From the NCBI GenBank assembly GCA_947044405.1, contig CAMRHE010000133.1, positions 3,985,001-4,049,000 of the forward strand: DNA of 64,000 nt, in the 5' to 3' direction. Below the pieces are notes generated by a model, which worked only from the letters and a program-made list of their open reading frames with translations, was not told the DNA's origin and did not search any database. This document shows, piece after piece, positions 11,917-22,997 of the stretch. The stretch comes from Leptodactylus fallax (Eukaryota > Chordata > Amphibia > Anura > Leptodactylidae). Each line of letters opens with the position of its first letter. Position 1 is the stretch's first letter. Both the position numbers and the translations under genes were made by a program.

Positions 11917-12004
11917 TGTCTTCCTATGATTCATGTACTATACGGCTGTCTTCCTATGCTTCATGTACTATACGGCTGTCTTCCTATGCTTCATGTACTA
12001 TAGG
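11917..12004. repeat. 30-bp minisatellite B, short island between two hATs
   Basis: About three units of subfamily B. Together with the left TSD copy (11909-11916), this is the 96-bp spacer separating two oppositely oriented copies of one hAT family. Confidence 0.9.
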
Positions 12005-13714
12005 CAGGGGCGTAACTACCGGGGTAGCAGTGGTAGCAGCTGCCACAGGGCCCGGGACATTCTGGGGCCCGGCGGGCCCCCCGATGTGTTTTTTTTTTTT
12101 TTTTTTATAGTCCGTTATCTGCTGGAGTAACCCCAGCAGGTATCGGGCCCTATACACTTACCGTTCCCCGGGTCCCACTCACGTCCGCCTGTGCTTCCGA
12201 TTCTGCGGAGGCGGCTGTGCGCAGGAGCGGGGATTGGTATTTGAGGCCGCGGCCCGAACCCCACAATCTCTGCTATCATTATACTTCGGGGTCTTTTCAG
12301 ACCCCGGAGTATAATAATCGGAGGCCCAGAGTTGGTGAGGGAACATAAAAAGCAATGTACTTACCTGTCCTACGCTTCTCCAGGCTTCAGGCCTGTTTGG
12401 TGACGTCCCAGACATCAGCCGACGTCATTTTGCGTCGCGACGCCGGCCCGCATCACGTGACGCCGGCCTCGTCCAACATTGAAGAAGGCCGGAGTAGCAG
12501 GGACTGGACCGGAGCGAGGAACAGGTAAGCAACGTTGTTTTTTTATGTTTCTATCCTCCCCTGGGTCTCCGATCATTATACTCTGGGGTCTGAAAAGACT
12601 CCAGAGTATAATAATTGTTCATGGGTGGTCCACAATGGGACATATAATAGTGTGTGCAGGGGCCACTATGGGGAATAATAGTGTGTGCAGGGGCCACTAT
12701 GGGATATAATACTGTGTGCAGGGGCCACTATGGGATATAATACTGTGTGCCGGGGCCACTATGGGATATAATACTGTGTGCAGGGGCCACTATGGGGAAT
12801 GATACTGTGTGCAGGGGCCACTATGGGATATAATACTGTGTGCAGGGGCCACTATGGGATATAATACTGTGTGAAGGGGCCACTATGGGATATAATACTG
12901 TGTGCAGGGGCCACTATGGGGAATAATAGTGTGTGCAGGGGCCACTATGGGGAATAATAGTGTGTACAGGGGCCACCATGGGACATGATACTGTGTGCAG
13001 GGGCCACTATGGGACATGATACTGTGTGCAGGGGCCCCTATGGGACATGATACTGTGTGCAGGGGCCACTATGGGACATGATACTGTGTTCAGGGGCCCC
13101 TATGGGACATGATACTGTGTGTAGGGGCCCCTATGGGACATGATACTGTGGGCAGGGGCCCCTATGGGACATGATACTGTGTGCAGGGGCCCCTATGGGA
13201 CATGATACTGTGTGCAGGAGCCCCTATGGGACATGACACTGTGGGCAGGGGCCCCTATGGGACATGATACTGTGTGCAGGGGCCCCTATGGGACATGATA
13301 CTGTGTGTAGGGGCCACTATGGGGCAAAATACTCAGTGCAAGGGCCACTATGGGGAATAATAGTGTGTGCAGGGGCCACTATGGGGCGTACTACTGTGTG
13401 CAGGGGCCACTATGGGACATGATACTGTGTGCAGGGGCCACTATGGGAGATGATACTGTGTGCAGGGGCCCCTATGGGACATGATACTGTGTGAAGGGGC
13501 CACTATGGGACATGATACTGTGTGCAGGGGCCACTATGGCACATAATAGTGTGCGCAGGAATGCGTTTTTTTTTGGGGGGGGGGGGGGGGGGTTGGAGGG
13601 GGCAGTCCGGGAGGAGGGGGCAGTCCGGGAGGAGGGGTCGGGGGGCGGCGGTTCGGGGGGGGCCCCATGTCAAATGTTCGCCTTGGGGCCCAGCCATTCC
13701 TAGTTACGCCACTG
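12005..13714. mobile_element. Non-autonomous hAT element, family 2 copy b (inverted), perfect 8-bp TSD
   Basis: A 1710-bp element beginning CAGGGGCGTAACTACC and ending TAGTTACGCCACTG. It is the reverse-complement orientation of the copy at 10824-11908. A perfect 8-bp TSD, actatagg, lies at 11997-12004 and 13715-13722. It contains the palindrome-bounded module (about 12271-12620). It also has an expanded array of about 30 units of the 31-bp repeat (12640-13560, ggggccactatgggacat core), twice the number in copy a. The G-rich tract at 13570-13665 mirrors the C-rich tract of copy a. No transposase is encoded. Confidence 0.93.
12640..13560. repeat. 31-bp minisatellite inside hAT copy b
   Basis: About 30 units of 'ggggccactatgggacat' plus 'gatactgtgtgca'. 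Variants alternate gacat, gatat, gggaat and cccctatggg. It is homologous in inverted orientation to the array in copy a (10965-11440), so array length differs about twofold between copies of one family. Confidence 0.9.
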
Positions 13715-14615
13715 ACTATAGGGCTGTGCTCTTATGCTTCATGTACTATACGGCTGTCTTCCTGTGCTTCATGTGCTATACGGCTGTCTTCCTATGCTTC
13801 ATGTACTATACGGCTGTCTTCCTGTGCTTCATGTACTATACGGCTGTCTTCCTATGCTTCATGTACTATACGGCTGTCTTCCTATGCTTCATGTACTATA
13901 CGGCTGTCTTCTTATGCTTCATGTACTCTACTGCTGTCTTCCTGTGCTTCATGTGCTATACGGCTGTCTTCCTATGCTTCATGTACTATACGGCTGTCTT
14001 CCTGTGCTTCATGTACTATACGGCTGTCTTCCTATGCTTCATGTACTATACGGCTGTCTTCCTATGCTTCATGTACTATAGGGATGTCTTCTTATGCTTC
14101 ATGTACTATACGGCTGTCTTCCTATGCTTCATGTGCTATACGGCTGTCTTCCTATGCTTCATGTACTATACGGCTGTCTTCTTATGCTTCATGTACTATA
14201 CGGCTGTCTTCCTATGCTTCATGTACTATACGGCTGTCTTCCTGTGCTTCATGTACTATACGGCTGTCTTCCTATGCTTCATGTACTATACGGCTGTCTT
14301 CTTATGCTTCATGTACTATACGGCTGTCCTCTTATGATTCATGTACTATACGGCTGTCTTCTTATGCTTCATGTACTATACGGCTGTCTTCTTATGCTTC
14401 ATGTACTATACGGCTGTCTTCTTATGCTTCATGTACTATACGGCTGTCTTCCTATGCTTCATGTACTATACGGCTGTCTTCCTATGCTTCATGTACTATA
14501 GGGCTGTCCTCTTATGCTTCATGTACTATAGGGCTGTCCTCTTATGCTTCATGTACTATAGGGCTGTCTTCCTGTGCTTCATGTACTATAGGGCTGTCTT
14601 CCTATGCTTCATGTA
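13715..14615. repeat. 30-bp minisatellite, subfamily B main block (~30 units)
   Basis: A homogeneous array of 'tatacggctgtcttcc' plus 'tatgcttcatgtac' with point variants (cctgtgc, cttatgc, tataggg). It ends at the TA target of a Tc1 insertion. Open frames of 98-369 codons here (C-F-M-Y-Y-T-A-V-F-L style or S-S-Y-A-S-C-T-I-R-L style) are translations of the repeat. Confidence 0.94.
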
Positions 14616-16182
14616 CAGTCATGGCCAAAAGTTTTGAGAATGATACAAATATTAATTTTTACAAAGTCTACTGCTTCAGTTTTTCTAATGGCAATTTGCA
14701 TATACTCCAGAATGTTATAAAGAGTGATCAGCTTAACAGCAATTACTTGCAAAGTCAATATTTGCCTAGAAAATGAACTTTATCCCCCAAAACACATTTC
14801 AACATCATTGCAGCCCTGCCTTAAAAGGACCACCTAACATCGTTTCAGTGATTGCTCCATTAACACAGGTGTGGGTGTTGATGAGGACAGGGCTGGAGAT
14901 CAATCTGTCATGATTAAGTAAGAATGACACCACTGGACACTTTAAAAGGAGGCTGGTGCTTGCCATCATTGTTTCTCTTCTGTTAACCATGGTTATCTCT
15001 AAAGAAACACGTGCAGTCATCATTGCACTGCACAAAAATGGCCTAACTGGGAAGAGTATTGCAGCTAGAAAGATTGCACCTCAGTCAACAATCTATCGCA
15101 TCATCAAGAACTTCAAGGAGAGAGGTTCCATTGGTGCCAAAAAGGCTCCAGGGCGCCCAAGAAAGACCAGCAAGCGGCAGGACCGTCTCTTAAAAGTGTT
15201 TCAGCTGCGAGATCGGGCTACCAGCAGTGCAGAGCTTGCTGAGGAATGGCAGCAGGCAGGTGTGAGTGCATCTGCACGCACTGTGAGGCGGAGACTCTTG
15301 GAGCAAGGCCTGGTCTCAAGGAGGGCAGCAAAGAAGCCACTTCTCTCCAGAAAAAACATCAGGGACAGACTGATATTCTGCAAAAGGTACAGGGAGTGGA
15401 CTGCTGAGGACTGGGGTAAAGTCATTTTCTCTGATGAATCCCCTTTTCCATTGTTTGGAACATCTGGAAAACAGCTTATTCGGAGAAGAAGAGGTGAGCG
15501 CTACCACCAGTCTTGTCTCATGCCAACTGTAAAGCATCCTGAAACCATTCATGTGTGGGGTTGCTTCTCAGCCAAGGGAATCGGCTCTCTCACAGTCTTG
15601 CCTAAAAACACAGCCATGAATAAAGAATGGTACCAGAATGTCCTCCAAGAGCAACTTCTCCCAACCGTCCAAGAGCAGTTTGGCGCTCAACAATGCCTTT
15701 TCCAGTATGATGGAGCACCTTGCCATAAAGCAAAGGTGATAACTAAATGGCTCAGGGAACAAAACATAGAGATTTTGGGTCCATGGCCTGGAAACTCCCC
15801 AGATCTTAATCCCATTGAGAACTTGTGGTCAATCATCAAGAGACAGGTGGACAAACAAAAACCAACAAATTCAGACAAAATTAAAGCATTGATTCTGCAA
15901 GAATGGACTGCTATCAGTCAGGATTTGGTCCAGAAGTTGATTGAGAGCATGCCAGGGAGAATTGCAGAGGTCCTGAAGAAGAAGGGTCAACACTGCAAAT
16001 ATTGACTTGCTGCATTAACTCATTCTAACTGTCAATATAAGCTTCTGTTACTCATAATATTAATGCAATTATATTTCTGTATGTGATAAAAACATCTGAC
16101 AAACACACATAAAAACGAGAGGGCAGCAGATCATGTGAAAATATAATATTTGTGTCATTCTCAAAACTTTTGGCCATGACTG
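14616..16182 (+). mobile_element. Apparently complete Tc1/mariner element (DD35E type)
   Basis: A 1567-bp element with TA on both sides (14614-14615, 16183-16184). Its terminal inverted repeats are at least 40 bp, starting CAGTCATGGCCAAAAG, with one difference over that length (gatac versus gacac). It is inserted within subfamily B of the minisatellite, which resumes on the far side. It carries one uninterrupted transposase frame. Near-identical ends and an open frame suggest a young, perhaps still mobilisable copy. Confidence 0.95.
14989..16005 (+). CDS. Tc1/mariner transposase, intact
   Basis: The protein cuts and pastes the element by binding its terminal repeats and cleaving DNA with a DDE catalytic triad. 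It acts in the nucleus. I start at the ATG at 14989 (338 aa, MVISKETRAV...), because the 11 codons before it open only with GTG. The N-terminal ~110 residues are a paired-type helix-turn-helix region with a GRPR linker (residues 55-58). The catalytic core shows D149 (IFSDESPF), D241 (FQYDGAPCHKA) and E277 (SPDLNPIENLW). I count 35 residues between D241 and E277, so the signature is DD35E rather than the usual DD34E. RRRR near residues 165-168 could serve nuclear import. Length is normal for the family (about 340 aa). There are no stops or frameshifts. Confidence 0.95.
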   Translation: MVISKETRAVIIALHKNGLTGKSIAARKIAPQSTIYRIIKNFKERGSIGAKKAPGRPRKTSKRQDRLLKVFQLRDRATSSAELAEEWQQAGVSASARTVRRRLLEQGLVSRRAAKKPLLSRKNIRDRLIFCKRYREWTAEDWGKVIFSDESPFPLFGTSGKQLIRRRRGERYHQSCLMPTVKHPETIHVWGCFSAKGIGSLTVLPKNTAMNKEWYQNVLQEQLLPTVQEQFGAQQCLFQYDGAPCHKAKVITKWLREQNIEILGPWPGNSPDLNPIENLWSIIKRQVDKQKPTNSDKIKALILQEWTAISQDLVQKLIESMPGRIAEVLKKKGQHCKY

Positions 16183-16290
16183 TACTATAGGGCTGTCCTC
16201 TTATGCTTCATGTACTATACGGCTGTCCTCTTATGATTCATGTACTATACGGCTGTCTTCCTATGCTTCATGTACTGCACCGCTCTTTAC
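16183..16290. repeat. 30-bp minisatellite B, right edge
   Basis: About three to four units resume after the Tc1 element and decay into non-repetitive sequence by about 16290. This marks the right limit of the whole 3.8-16.3 kb satellite domain. Confidence 0.85.
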
Positions 16291-16365
16291 TTGCAGTACT
16301 ATTCTGCTCTTTACATGGAGAATATAAGGCTTGTCTCTCCGGCAATCTATATAATATCTTTATTG

Positions 16366-16591
16366 CTTTATTCCATCTTGGTTAAAAGCAGTGAACAAAC
16401 AATAAAGTAACATCAAAAACAGCCTAAAGGATAGAGACAAAGCAAATTGTCCTTAGTCATGACTCTGTGACCTTACACTACACGGCTCCACGACCATGAC
16501 TAAGGACAATTTGCTTTGCCTGAAACATTTAGGTTAGTTTTTGACGTCACTCTACCACTTGTTCACTGCTTTTAACCAAGATGGAATAAAG
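16366..16591. repeat. Long hairpin (fold-back MITE)
   Basis: The left arm starting ctttattccatcttggttaa and the right arm ending in its reverse complement pair over about 97 nt. The outer ~33 nt and the inner ~25 nt (aaagcaaattgtccttagtc) are identical; the middle of the stem has diverged. The loop is about 30 nt. If transcribed it would form a long dsRNA hairpin. TSD not certain. Confidence 0.85.
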
Positions 16592-18180
16592 TAGTCAAGA
16601 TTGTATACAGAATGATGATGTCAAACCTTTTATTTCTTGTACTGTGCTTCCAACGATCACCCTGCAACCTCCCTACAGAGTGAACCTGGATTGTATGGTG
16701 GGCTGTCAATTTCTTACATTTTGACAGTTCTACTCTTTACATTTGCTACATGCAAAAGTTATATATATATATATATATATAGTATCTCTAGTATTACCGT
16801 GGGTTGGATGCAGATTTATTTTATAGTTATTTAATTGTATAAAGTGCAGTCAAATAAAACACATTTTACATGTAAAGTATACGGCTGTCAAAAACTTTCC
16901 GAAAATCTAAATCCCAACTTGATCATTTAAAGTGATTTTTGTCTTAAATTTCCAGAATTAAAACAGCAATATCATAGAATCTAAAAGTAAAATTACAGCA
17001 AATATGAGTCATTTGATGTGGGAACATTAAATTCAGCACTTTCTATGCACTTACACTTTGTGTCAGAGGAAACTGCTACAGATATATTGTAGGTGACTAT
17101 TGTGAGGCACTAAATTTTATTCTACTGAATATGTATTTTCTTAACATTACTGTTATTAATATACAGCCCTGGCACCTCTCTTACCCTGGCACTATTTCAC
17201 TCTGTATAAATGTATGTAGCAGAGCTGACTTTGCTGTTATTTATTGAATAAATTCTCAATGATCAGTCTTGATCAACAAACTTTGTATAAATCAAAAACA
17301 CAAGGGAATGTAAAGAAGAAAAATTTTGGTAATATATCATAGAGGAAAGTTCTTTCTTCTCCCCTTCAGGCTATTTTCCTGCTCTTCTTCTACTCTGCAG
17401 AACTGACTTTTACTCTGAAATCTCTGCTATTTTCCTTCTCCTACTCCCCGCTGCAGAACAGACTTTTATTCTAAATTCTCTGCTACAGTATATCCATCTC
17501 AAAACAGACTGCAGGTAACACGTTTCAGATTACACGTGCATATGGAAGTCTATGGAGAGGGGGAGGGGAGAAGTAAGCAGGAGATGAAAGAGATGCAAGC
17601 AAAGAGATACAGAGGACAAGGAACTAAACAGGAAATTTTTTAAAACAGTTCAAGTGCTTTATTAACTTCAGTACATTCCAGTATTTCTCTATGTATGTCC
17701 TGCATGATCATGGGGCTGTTTCTGAGCAAGATAAAGAAAGTTATGGAGCAGATTGTTCTCTTCTTACTGTGTAGAGTGTATGGCAGATAGTGTCCACCCA
17801 GCAAACTACAAATAAAGCCTGTAAGGGGAAAACTGCTAAATAATGTAACATACAGCTCATATAAATGTCTAAAAATAGTGCTACTCCTCATGTACACACA
17901 GCACCTTAACCTGAAAAGTGACCTGAAGTGATAAGTATGCTTTAATATCTTAAAGGGAATGTCTTATGTTTGTATTTTTAGTTTCATTTATTAGATATAA
18001 ATCTATAGAAGAGAAATAATGTGTTTGTTATTTTTATGTTATACCTATTAATTCTTTTTTTTTATTAAAAAAAAAAACTTATCTAGGGTGCCATATTGGA
18101 AACCCCTGCTGTATTTTCTGTATAGATAGGGCAGCAGTGTCTGTATGGCAGCTGCTGTAAATGGAAAGAAAAGTGTCAAT
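16592..18180. other. Intergenic, AT-rich, partly repetitive
   Basis: There is no gene. A (TA)n run lies at 16761-16781. 17455-17565 (ctgctacagtatatccatct, agtctatggagagggg) and 17640-17800 (cattccagtatt, atcatggggctgtt) recur, diverged, at 19080-19180 and 19445-19590. So an old interspersed repeat of at least 400 bp is present in two copies. Weak similarity continues at 24130-24330. Confidence 0.5.
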
Positions 18181-18185
18181 AGACT

Positions 18186-18440
18186 AAGGCTACGGTCACA
18201 CCTACATTGGGTTACCATTCGGGGATTCCGTCCCCCATTCCACTTGAAAAATGCAGAGAGAAAAGTCCTTCAAGCAAGACTTTACTCTCTGCATTTTTTG
18301 GGCAGAAACTGGGCAGAAACCCGGTGGACCCTATTATAATCTATGGGGTCCGCAGGTTTCTGCGGGTAACCACTTTTTAAGCAGATTTCCATTTTTTGGG
18401 TCCCCAAGGGAACGGAAACCTCAATGCAGATGTCAACCTA
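18186..18440. repeat. GGCTAGGTTCACAC-type MITE, copy 1
   Basis: It starts ggctacggtcacacctac. It contains 'aaatgcagagagaaaa' followed shortly by its mirrored arm 'ctctctgcatttttt'. It is similar in order and sequence to 36316-36581 (copy 2). The end is poorly defined. Confidence 0.6.
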
Positions 18441-18519
18441 TCGTCACACACACTTGTGGAACTGATGGAGTACAATCCCTTCCCCAGAAACCTAGATAGC
18501 TGTGTATATAGTTTATATT

Positions 18520-19058
18520 TAGAGATGAGCGAATCAAAGCTGACGAAGTGGAATTCGATCCGAATTTCAGGAAATCTTCAATTCGCATCGATTCTGGATT
18601 TCCTCACGCTTCGATTTATCGAATCGCCCATTTCCAATCGGGGTTTTTAACCCCTTGAATGCTATGGTCAAACATGTCCACGGCATCCAAGGGGTCCCGC
18701 CATGCTACCTGTCCCTCTCGGCACCCTCCGTGGTGATTAAAAATAAAAAAATGCTGATACTCACCTGTTTGACCACGGCATCTCAGGGGTTAACACCCGC
18801 GATAGGAGCTCAGCTCCGACCGCAGGTGTTAGAGGACAGTGTCAGCCGTGGTTTGCGGATTTCCGTCAGTTTCTGTGTGCGTACCATGCTTCCGCCGTGG
18901 CTTTCGGGAAGTCCTTCCCGGCAGTGCCTTACTATTAGGGTGGATGTCGGGAAGGGGTTAATGTGATTCGCTGAAAATTAATTCGGATCGAATCAAATTG
19001 TTTTGGAAACTTCAGAGACTCGGTCGAATCGAATTATTTCAAAATTCGCTCATCTCTA
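18520..19058. mobile_element. MITE with TAGAGATGAGCGAA ends, perfect 8-bp TSD
   Basis: A 539-bp element with termini TAGAGATGAGCGAAT / ATTCGCTCATCTCTA. It is flanked by a perfect 8-bp TSD, tttatatt (18512-18519, 19059-19066), pointing to the hAT superfamily. It has subterminal AT-rich inverted tracts rich in 'gaatcgaatt'. The 103-codon frame inside (18655-18966) has no family signature. Related termini are found at 19596-20247 and 34779-35222. Confidence 0.9.
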
Positions 19059-19595
19059 TTTATATTGTTATTAGCCTGCTTTTCACTCTGAAATCTCTGC
19101 TATAGCATATCCATCTAAAACAGACTGCAGGATGAAGTATCAGAATAAATATGCCAATAAAAGTCTATGGAGAGGGGAGAACCAACCCCTGGGTTGCTCC
19201 ACCCCCCTCCCTCCTCTCCTGATATCAGCAGTGACTATGGGGCATGGCGTTGTTACTATAGTCAATCATCCCCCATAGCATAGGTAATTACCTGTAAGAT
19301 CAGGAGAGGAGGGAAGGGCGAAGCAATCCATGCTTCTGGGGCTAGTTCCAATCATGTGACCCGATGGTCCGAATCAGGCCGAAACACCCAGGTCCATCAT
19401 TAAGAATCCACCAGATAAATTAAGGTAATTTTATCACCCAGATAACCCCTTTAAAGTAGTTTATTAACCCCAGTTTATGTCATTAATTCTTTAAATATGT
19501 TCTACATGATTATGGGGCTGTTATGGAAAGAGACAGACAAAATTATGGAGCAGATTCTCCTCTACTTACTGTGAGCAGTGTACATAGGTAGTCTC

Positions 19596-20247
19596 TAGAG
19601 ATCGGCGAACCTCCCAAGATTCTTTTTGTTTTGCGTTTGGGTGGTTCAGGTCGTTGATTTGTTTTGGGTCAAACAAGTTCAGATAGAACAACAAGTGAAA
19701 TTATTATAATCTAGGGTCACTTCAGACCCTAGAGTAAAATAGGTAGAGGCCCAAGGGATGTAAAAAAAAAATTAAAAACATTTATACTCACCTTCCATAC
19801 CTCATTTGGGCCTCCTTGTGGCATCTGGTGCTCTCTTAGTCTGCTCAGTGCCTGGGGTCACGGCTGAGACCTGTTATTCGGCCTCAGCAGTGACATGGTC
19901 ATGGTGAGCATCATGACGGTTGGCTGTTGCTCAATCACAGGCCTCAGTGGTGACCCTGAATGCATGGTGTCACCATGGAAAGCGCCAGAAGCTGCAAGAA
20001 GGTCCAAAAGAGGTGAGGAAAGTTGAGTATAAATTTTTTTTTATTTTTTTCACTTGCCCTGGGCCTTCAATTATGATACTCTGAGGTCTGAAGAAACCCA
20101 AGAGTATAATAATTTACCACAATGCATGTCGCGGTGACCATTTTAGTTAATCCGAGAAAACCCAATTGTTCGGTTTAGTTATACACCAAACAATTTGGAA
20201 TATTCGAGTTTAACCCAGCTAGTGACGAAGTGGTTCGCCCATCTCTA
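19596..20247. mobile_element. MITE with TAGAGATCGGCGAAC ends, 8-bp TSD, carrying the palindrome module
   Basis: A 652-bp element with termini TAGAGATCGGCGAAC / GTTCGCCCATCTCTA. The 8-bp TSD is gtagtctc (19588-19595) and gttgtctc (20248-20255), 7 of 8 identical. Its core (19698-20118) has the same layout as the module in the CAGTGGCGTAACTA hATs: palindrome, gaggccc, A-run, tactcaccttcc, centre, aggtgaggaaa, T-run, cctgggcc, palindrome. It is inserted inside an older interspersed repeat whose halves lie on each side. Confidence 0.88.
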
Positions 20248-20255
20248 GTTGTCTC

Positions 20256-21245
20256 CACCAACTAGCTCATGGTGACGTACACTAGAGCTGCTATTCAATT
20301 TTCATGCACTTTAATAATAACGAGATGACTCTGCTGATTCTATCTCAGCCTATATAGTAAAGCTAATGGTCATTGTAAAAACTGCATTTTTTATGAATAT
20401 TTACATAACAATCCACAAAATCTAAAGAAAATGTTTATAAAATCAATAAAAACCCGATTTAATTAACTTACATTTGCAGATGATACTTTCGTTTTACATT
20501 GATGTAGACAGATAAGGAAGGTATCATGCTTGGATTCACGTTTCTAAATTCATCAAAAAAAAAAAAAAAAGAGTCAGGAATGAATGGGACATCTCGAAGG
20601 TGTCTTGATTGAGGAGTGATTTCATAAATAATCTGGAATTGCTCCCGCTCTATTCGAGGAATTGGATCATTGGGATGTTGAAGGTGATTAATGCTGATTA
20701 CATAATAAACCCGGAATATTCTGATTAATTACATTGACATTGAGGGGCAAGGTGGTGACTTAATGGGACCATTAGAAAAATAATGATGTCAAGTCTTGAT
20801 CCCTGTGATGGAGCCGCTACAGATTTCTAAATTTTCCAAAGCAAGATTTTTTTTTCCTTTTTTTTATGAATATAGGCAACGCACGGCTTCTGTTTCAATT
20901 CCCGATGAAATTGCCATATATCACATACTACTCACATGTACAAAATACTGTTCCCTGATATAGAGTACATTTTTGTGATAACTTATATTTTTTTTAACAC
21001 AGATACATTTTTTTATTATATAATACCACAACTGAAATATTCTGAAATAAAAAGAGCCCTCTTTCCCATTGCTATAAGTCTAAGGCCTCCTGCACACGAC
21101 TGTAGTAGGCTTTACTGTCCCCAAATACTGATCCGAAATCCGCAAAAAAACACGTATACAAAAAATATGGCCGTATGTATTGTATCCACAATGGTGGATA
21201 AAAACTACGGTATTGTTAAGGAGGCCTTAGAGGAAGTGTGTCAGC
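20256..21245. other. AT-rich single-copy-like stretch
   Basis: There is no gene and no tandem repeat beyond a poly-A run near 20557. The sequence at 20270-20400 continues the older interspersed repeat. A short T-rich region lies at 20860-20870 and 20985-21015. The 104-codon frame at 20936 is unsupported. Confidence 0.4.
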
Positions 21246-21249
21246 AGTA

Positions 21250-21600
21250 GGGATGAGCTTGATTTGTTACAAGTTTTCCAAACATTTCTGGTTCAACCGG
21301 AACTGAAATTTTTGGGGTTTACCAATCATGAATGACACCAGACCCCTGAGTATAATAAGCCCAGGGGAGAAGCAAAAAATAATAAACACTGATACTCACA
21401 CTCCCTCAACTTTTCTGGGCTCCCTCATGGCATCCAGTGTGTATTCCCTGGCATCTTTGGTACTCTTCTAACCTCTTATGTGATATCAAGGGTCTTGGGG
21501 TCACTGCTGAGGCTTGTGATTGGGCCTCTGAGGTCATGTGGGACTCGCCAATATCATGACGCTTGAGGGAAACACATCTCATGAGATTCATCTCTCATGC
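21250..21600. repeat. Partial TAGAGATGAG-type MITE with half module
   Basis: It begins tagggatgagcttg, then runs gttcaaccggaactgaa, agacccctgagtataataag and gcccaggggagaagc. It continues through the left half of the palindrome-bounded module to 'catgacgcttgaggg'. The right half is missing. Confidence 0.6.
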
Positions 21601-22766
21601 AAGTATCTCAAGTGCCCTGGGTGATCCCTCACTATGAGATCTCCAACCCAATGTTCCTCCCATTGGTAAGTCCAATGTGACTTATACAACGTCAATGTGA
21701 AGGCCAATGGGGATACTATTTTTTGGTGACATGATTGGTACATAATGTGTCCAGGACACATATAGATCAACAGAAATGTGGTTACCCTGCTTGTCCAGGA
21801 GGTCACCCCTTATTTCAGCAGCCTCCTGGAGATTCCAGTAGAGTTGCCATTAAACCTCGAAGCTCGCCCTAGAACTGGCTGCAGACCAAATGAATTCTGC
21901 TTAGAGAAAAAATCCAATCTCTGTAAAGATATATCGTAAAATGAATCAACACTTTGGTCTTCAATGGTAGACATTCATTTTAACTTATTTTTATAAGGGG
22001 TCACATTAAATTTGTTAAATTAAAGTGACTTTCTGTAGCTTATCCTGAAATAATTGACTTTTTCCATGCAGTGATAATTTTCCGGTGAACCAGTCATCTT
22101 GTTGGTTAATTAAAGTTGCCCTCGGACGACAATGAAGGGTTAAAACATTATTAGTGGTCTGTCGCATGTACATGTATGGGAATTGGAACATGGTGTAATC
22201 ATCCTGCGCTCTTCATTATGCAAATTTGAGCTGCTGAAGCTTAATTAGAAAGTAGCTGCATCGAGCACTGACACATGGGAAGAAGTGAAGGAGTAGGTTG
22301 TAGCAGGAGCCCCTGCCATAGTCTAATATTAGAAGTTAAGTGACAGATATGTAATTAACATCACATCACATTAGTGTATGGAACCTAAGTGTAACTATGT
22401 GAAAAGAAAGAGAGATCAAGGCTTCCATGTGCAGGGAATATACAATTTTACAGGGCACAGAAGTACTTAAAGTTTAATATAACTAAGGCAAAAAAAAACC
22501 CTAACGTTATGAGTCTAAAGCCCACCCTACACTTTGGATTCCCATTTGGCCGACAGATATTCAACCCGAGGTCACAGATACATGCTAGCTCTAAACAGAG
22601 GAGTAACCTGCTGGTGGCTTATCTTCCCTGAGAACTAAAGGATGGGGCATATTGAAATCCAACAGCCTGATCCTTCTTTTACTTAACATCTGCCATCAGG
22701 GAAAGTTGGGACACTCTCGTACACATTGGACGGTCGACTATTCCTGCCAGGTTCAGCTGACATTAC
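21601..22766. other. Intergenic, no gene recognised
   Basis: Mixed-composition sequence. 22080-22300 is AT-rich, non-repetitive and free of obvious transposon features. Short open frames lack any domain signature. Confidence 0.35.
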
Positions 22767-22984
22767 GGCTAAAGCCCCACGTTGCGGAAACGCAGCTTTT
22801 TTTGTTGCAGATTTTGTTGCGTTTTTTTGAGCCAAAGCCAAGAGTGGAAAGAGCAGAAGGGAGAAGTATAAGAATCTCCAATATATTTCCCATTGCTTAT
22901 GTAGACTTCCTTGGCTTTGGCTCCGAAAACGCAACAAAATCTGCAACAAAAAAAGCTGCATTTCCGCAACGTGGGGCCTCAGCC
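22767..22984. repeat. GGCTNAGGCCCCACG-type MITE
   Basis: The arms are ggctaaagccccacgttgcg (left) and cgcaacgtggggcctcagcc (right), continuing inward through 'gcagattttgttgcgttttt' and its complement. They pair over roughly 75 nt each side. This is one of at least six related fold-backs in the window: 22767, 23842, 39672, 45720, 48692, 57149. The overlapping open frames on both strands are symmetric products of the fold-back. Confidence 0.85.
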
Positions 22985-22997
22985 TAAAGGTGTTTTC

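Noticed and set aside
13522..14776. Frames of 271 and 369 codons in satellite B resembling membrane protein repeats (C-F-M-Y-Y-T-A-V-F-L)
   Set aside because: A hydrophobic look is a chance product of the 30-bp unit. The frame runs from hAT sequence through the satellite into a Tc1 end, crossing insertion borders.
18655..18966. 103-codon plus frame as a small host gene
   Set aside because: It lies entirely within a 539-bp MITE with a perfect 8-bp TSD and has no domain signature.
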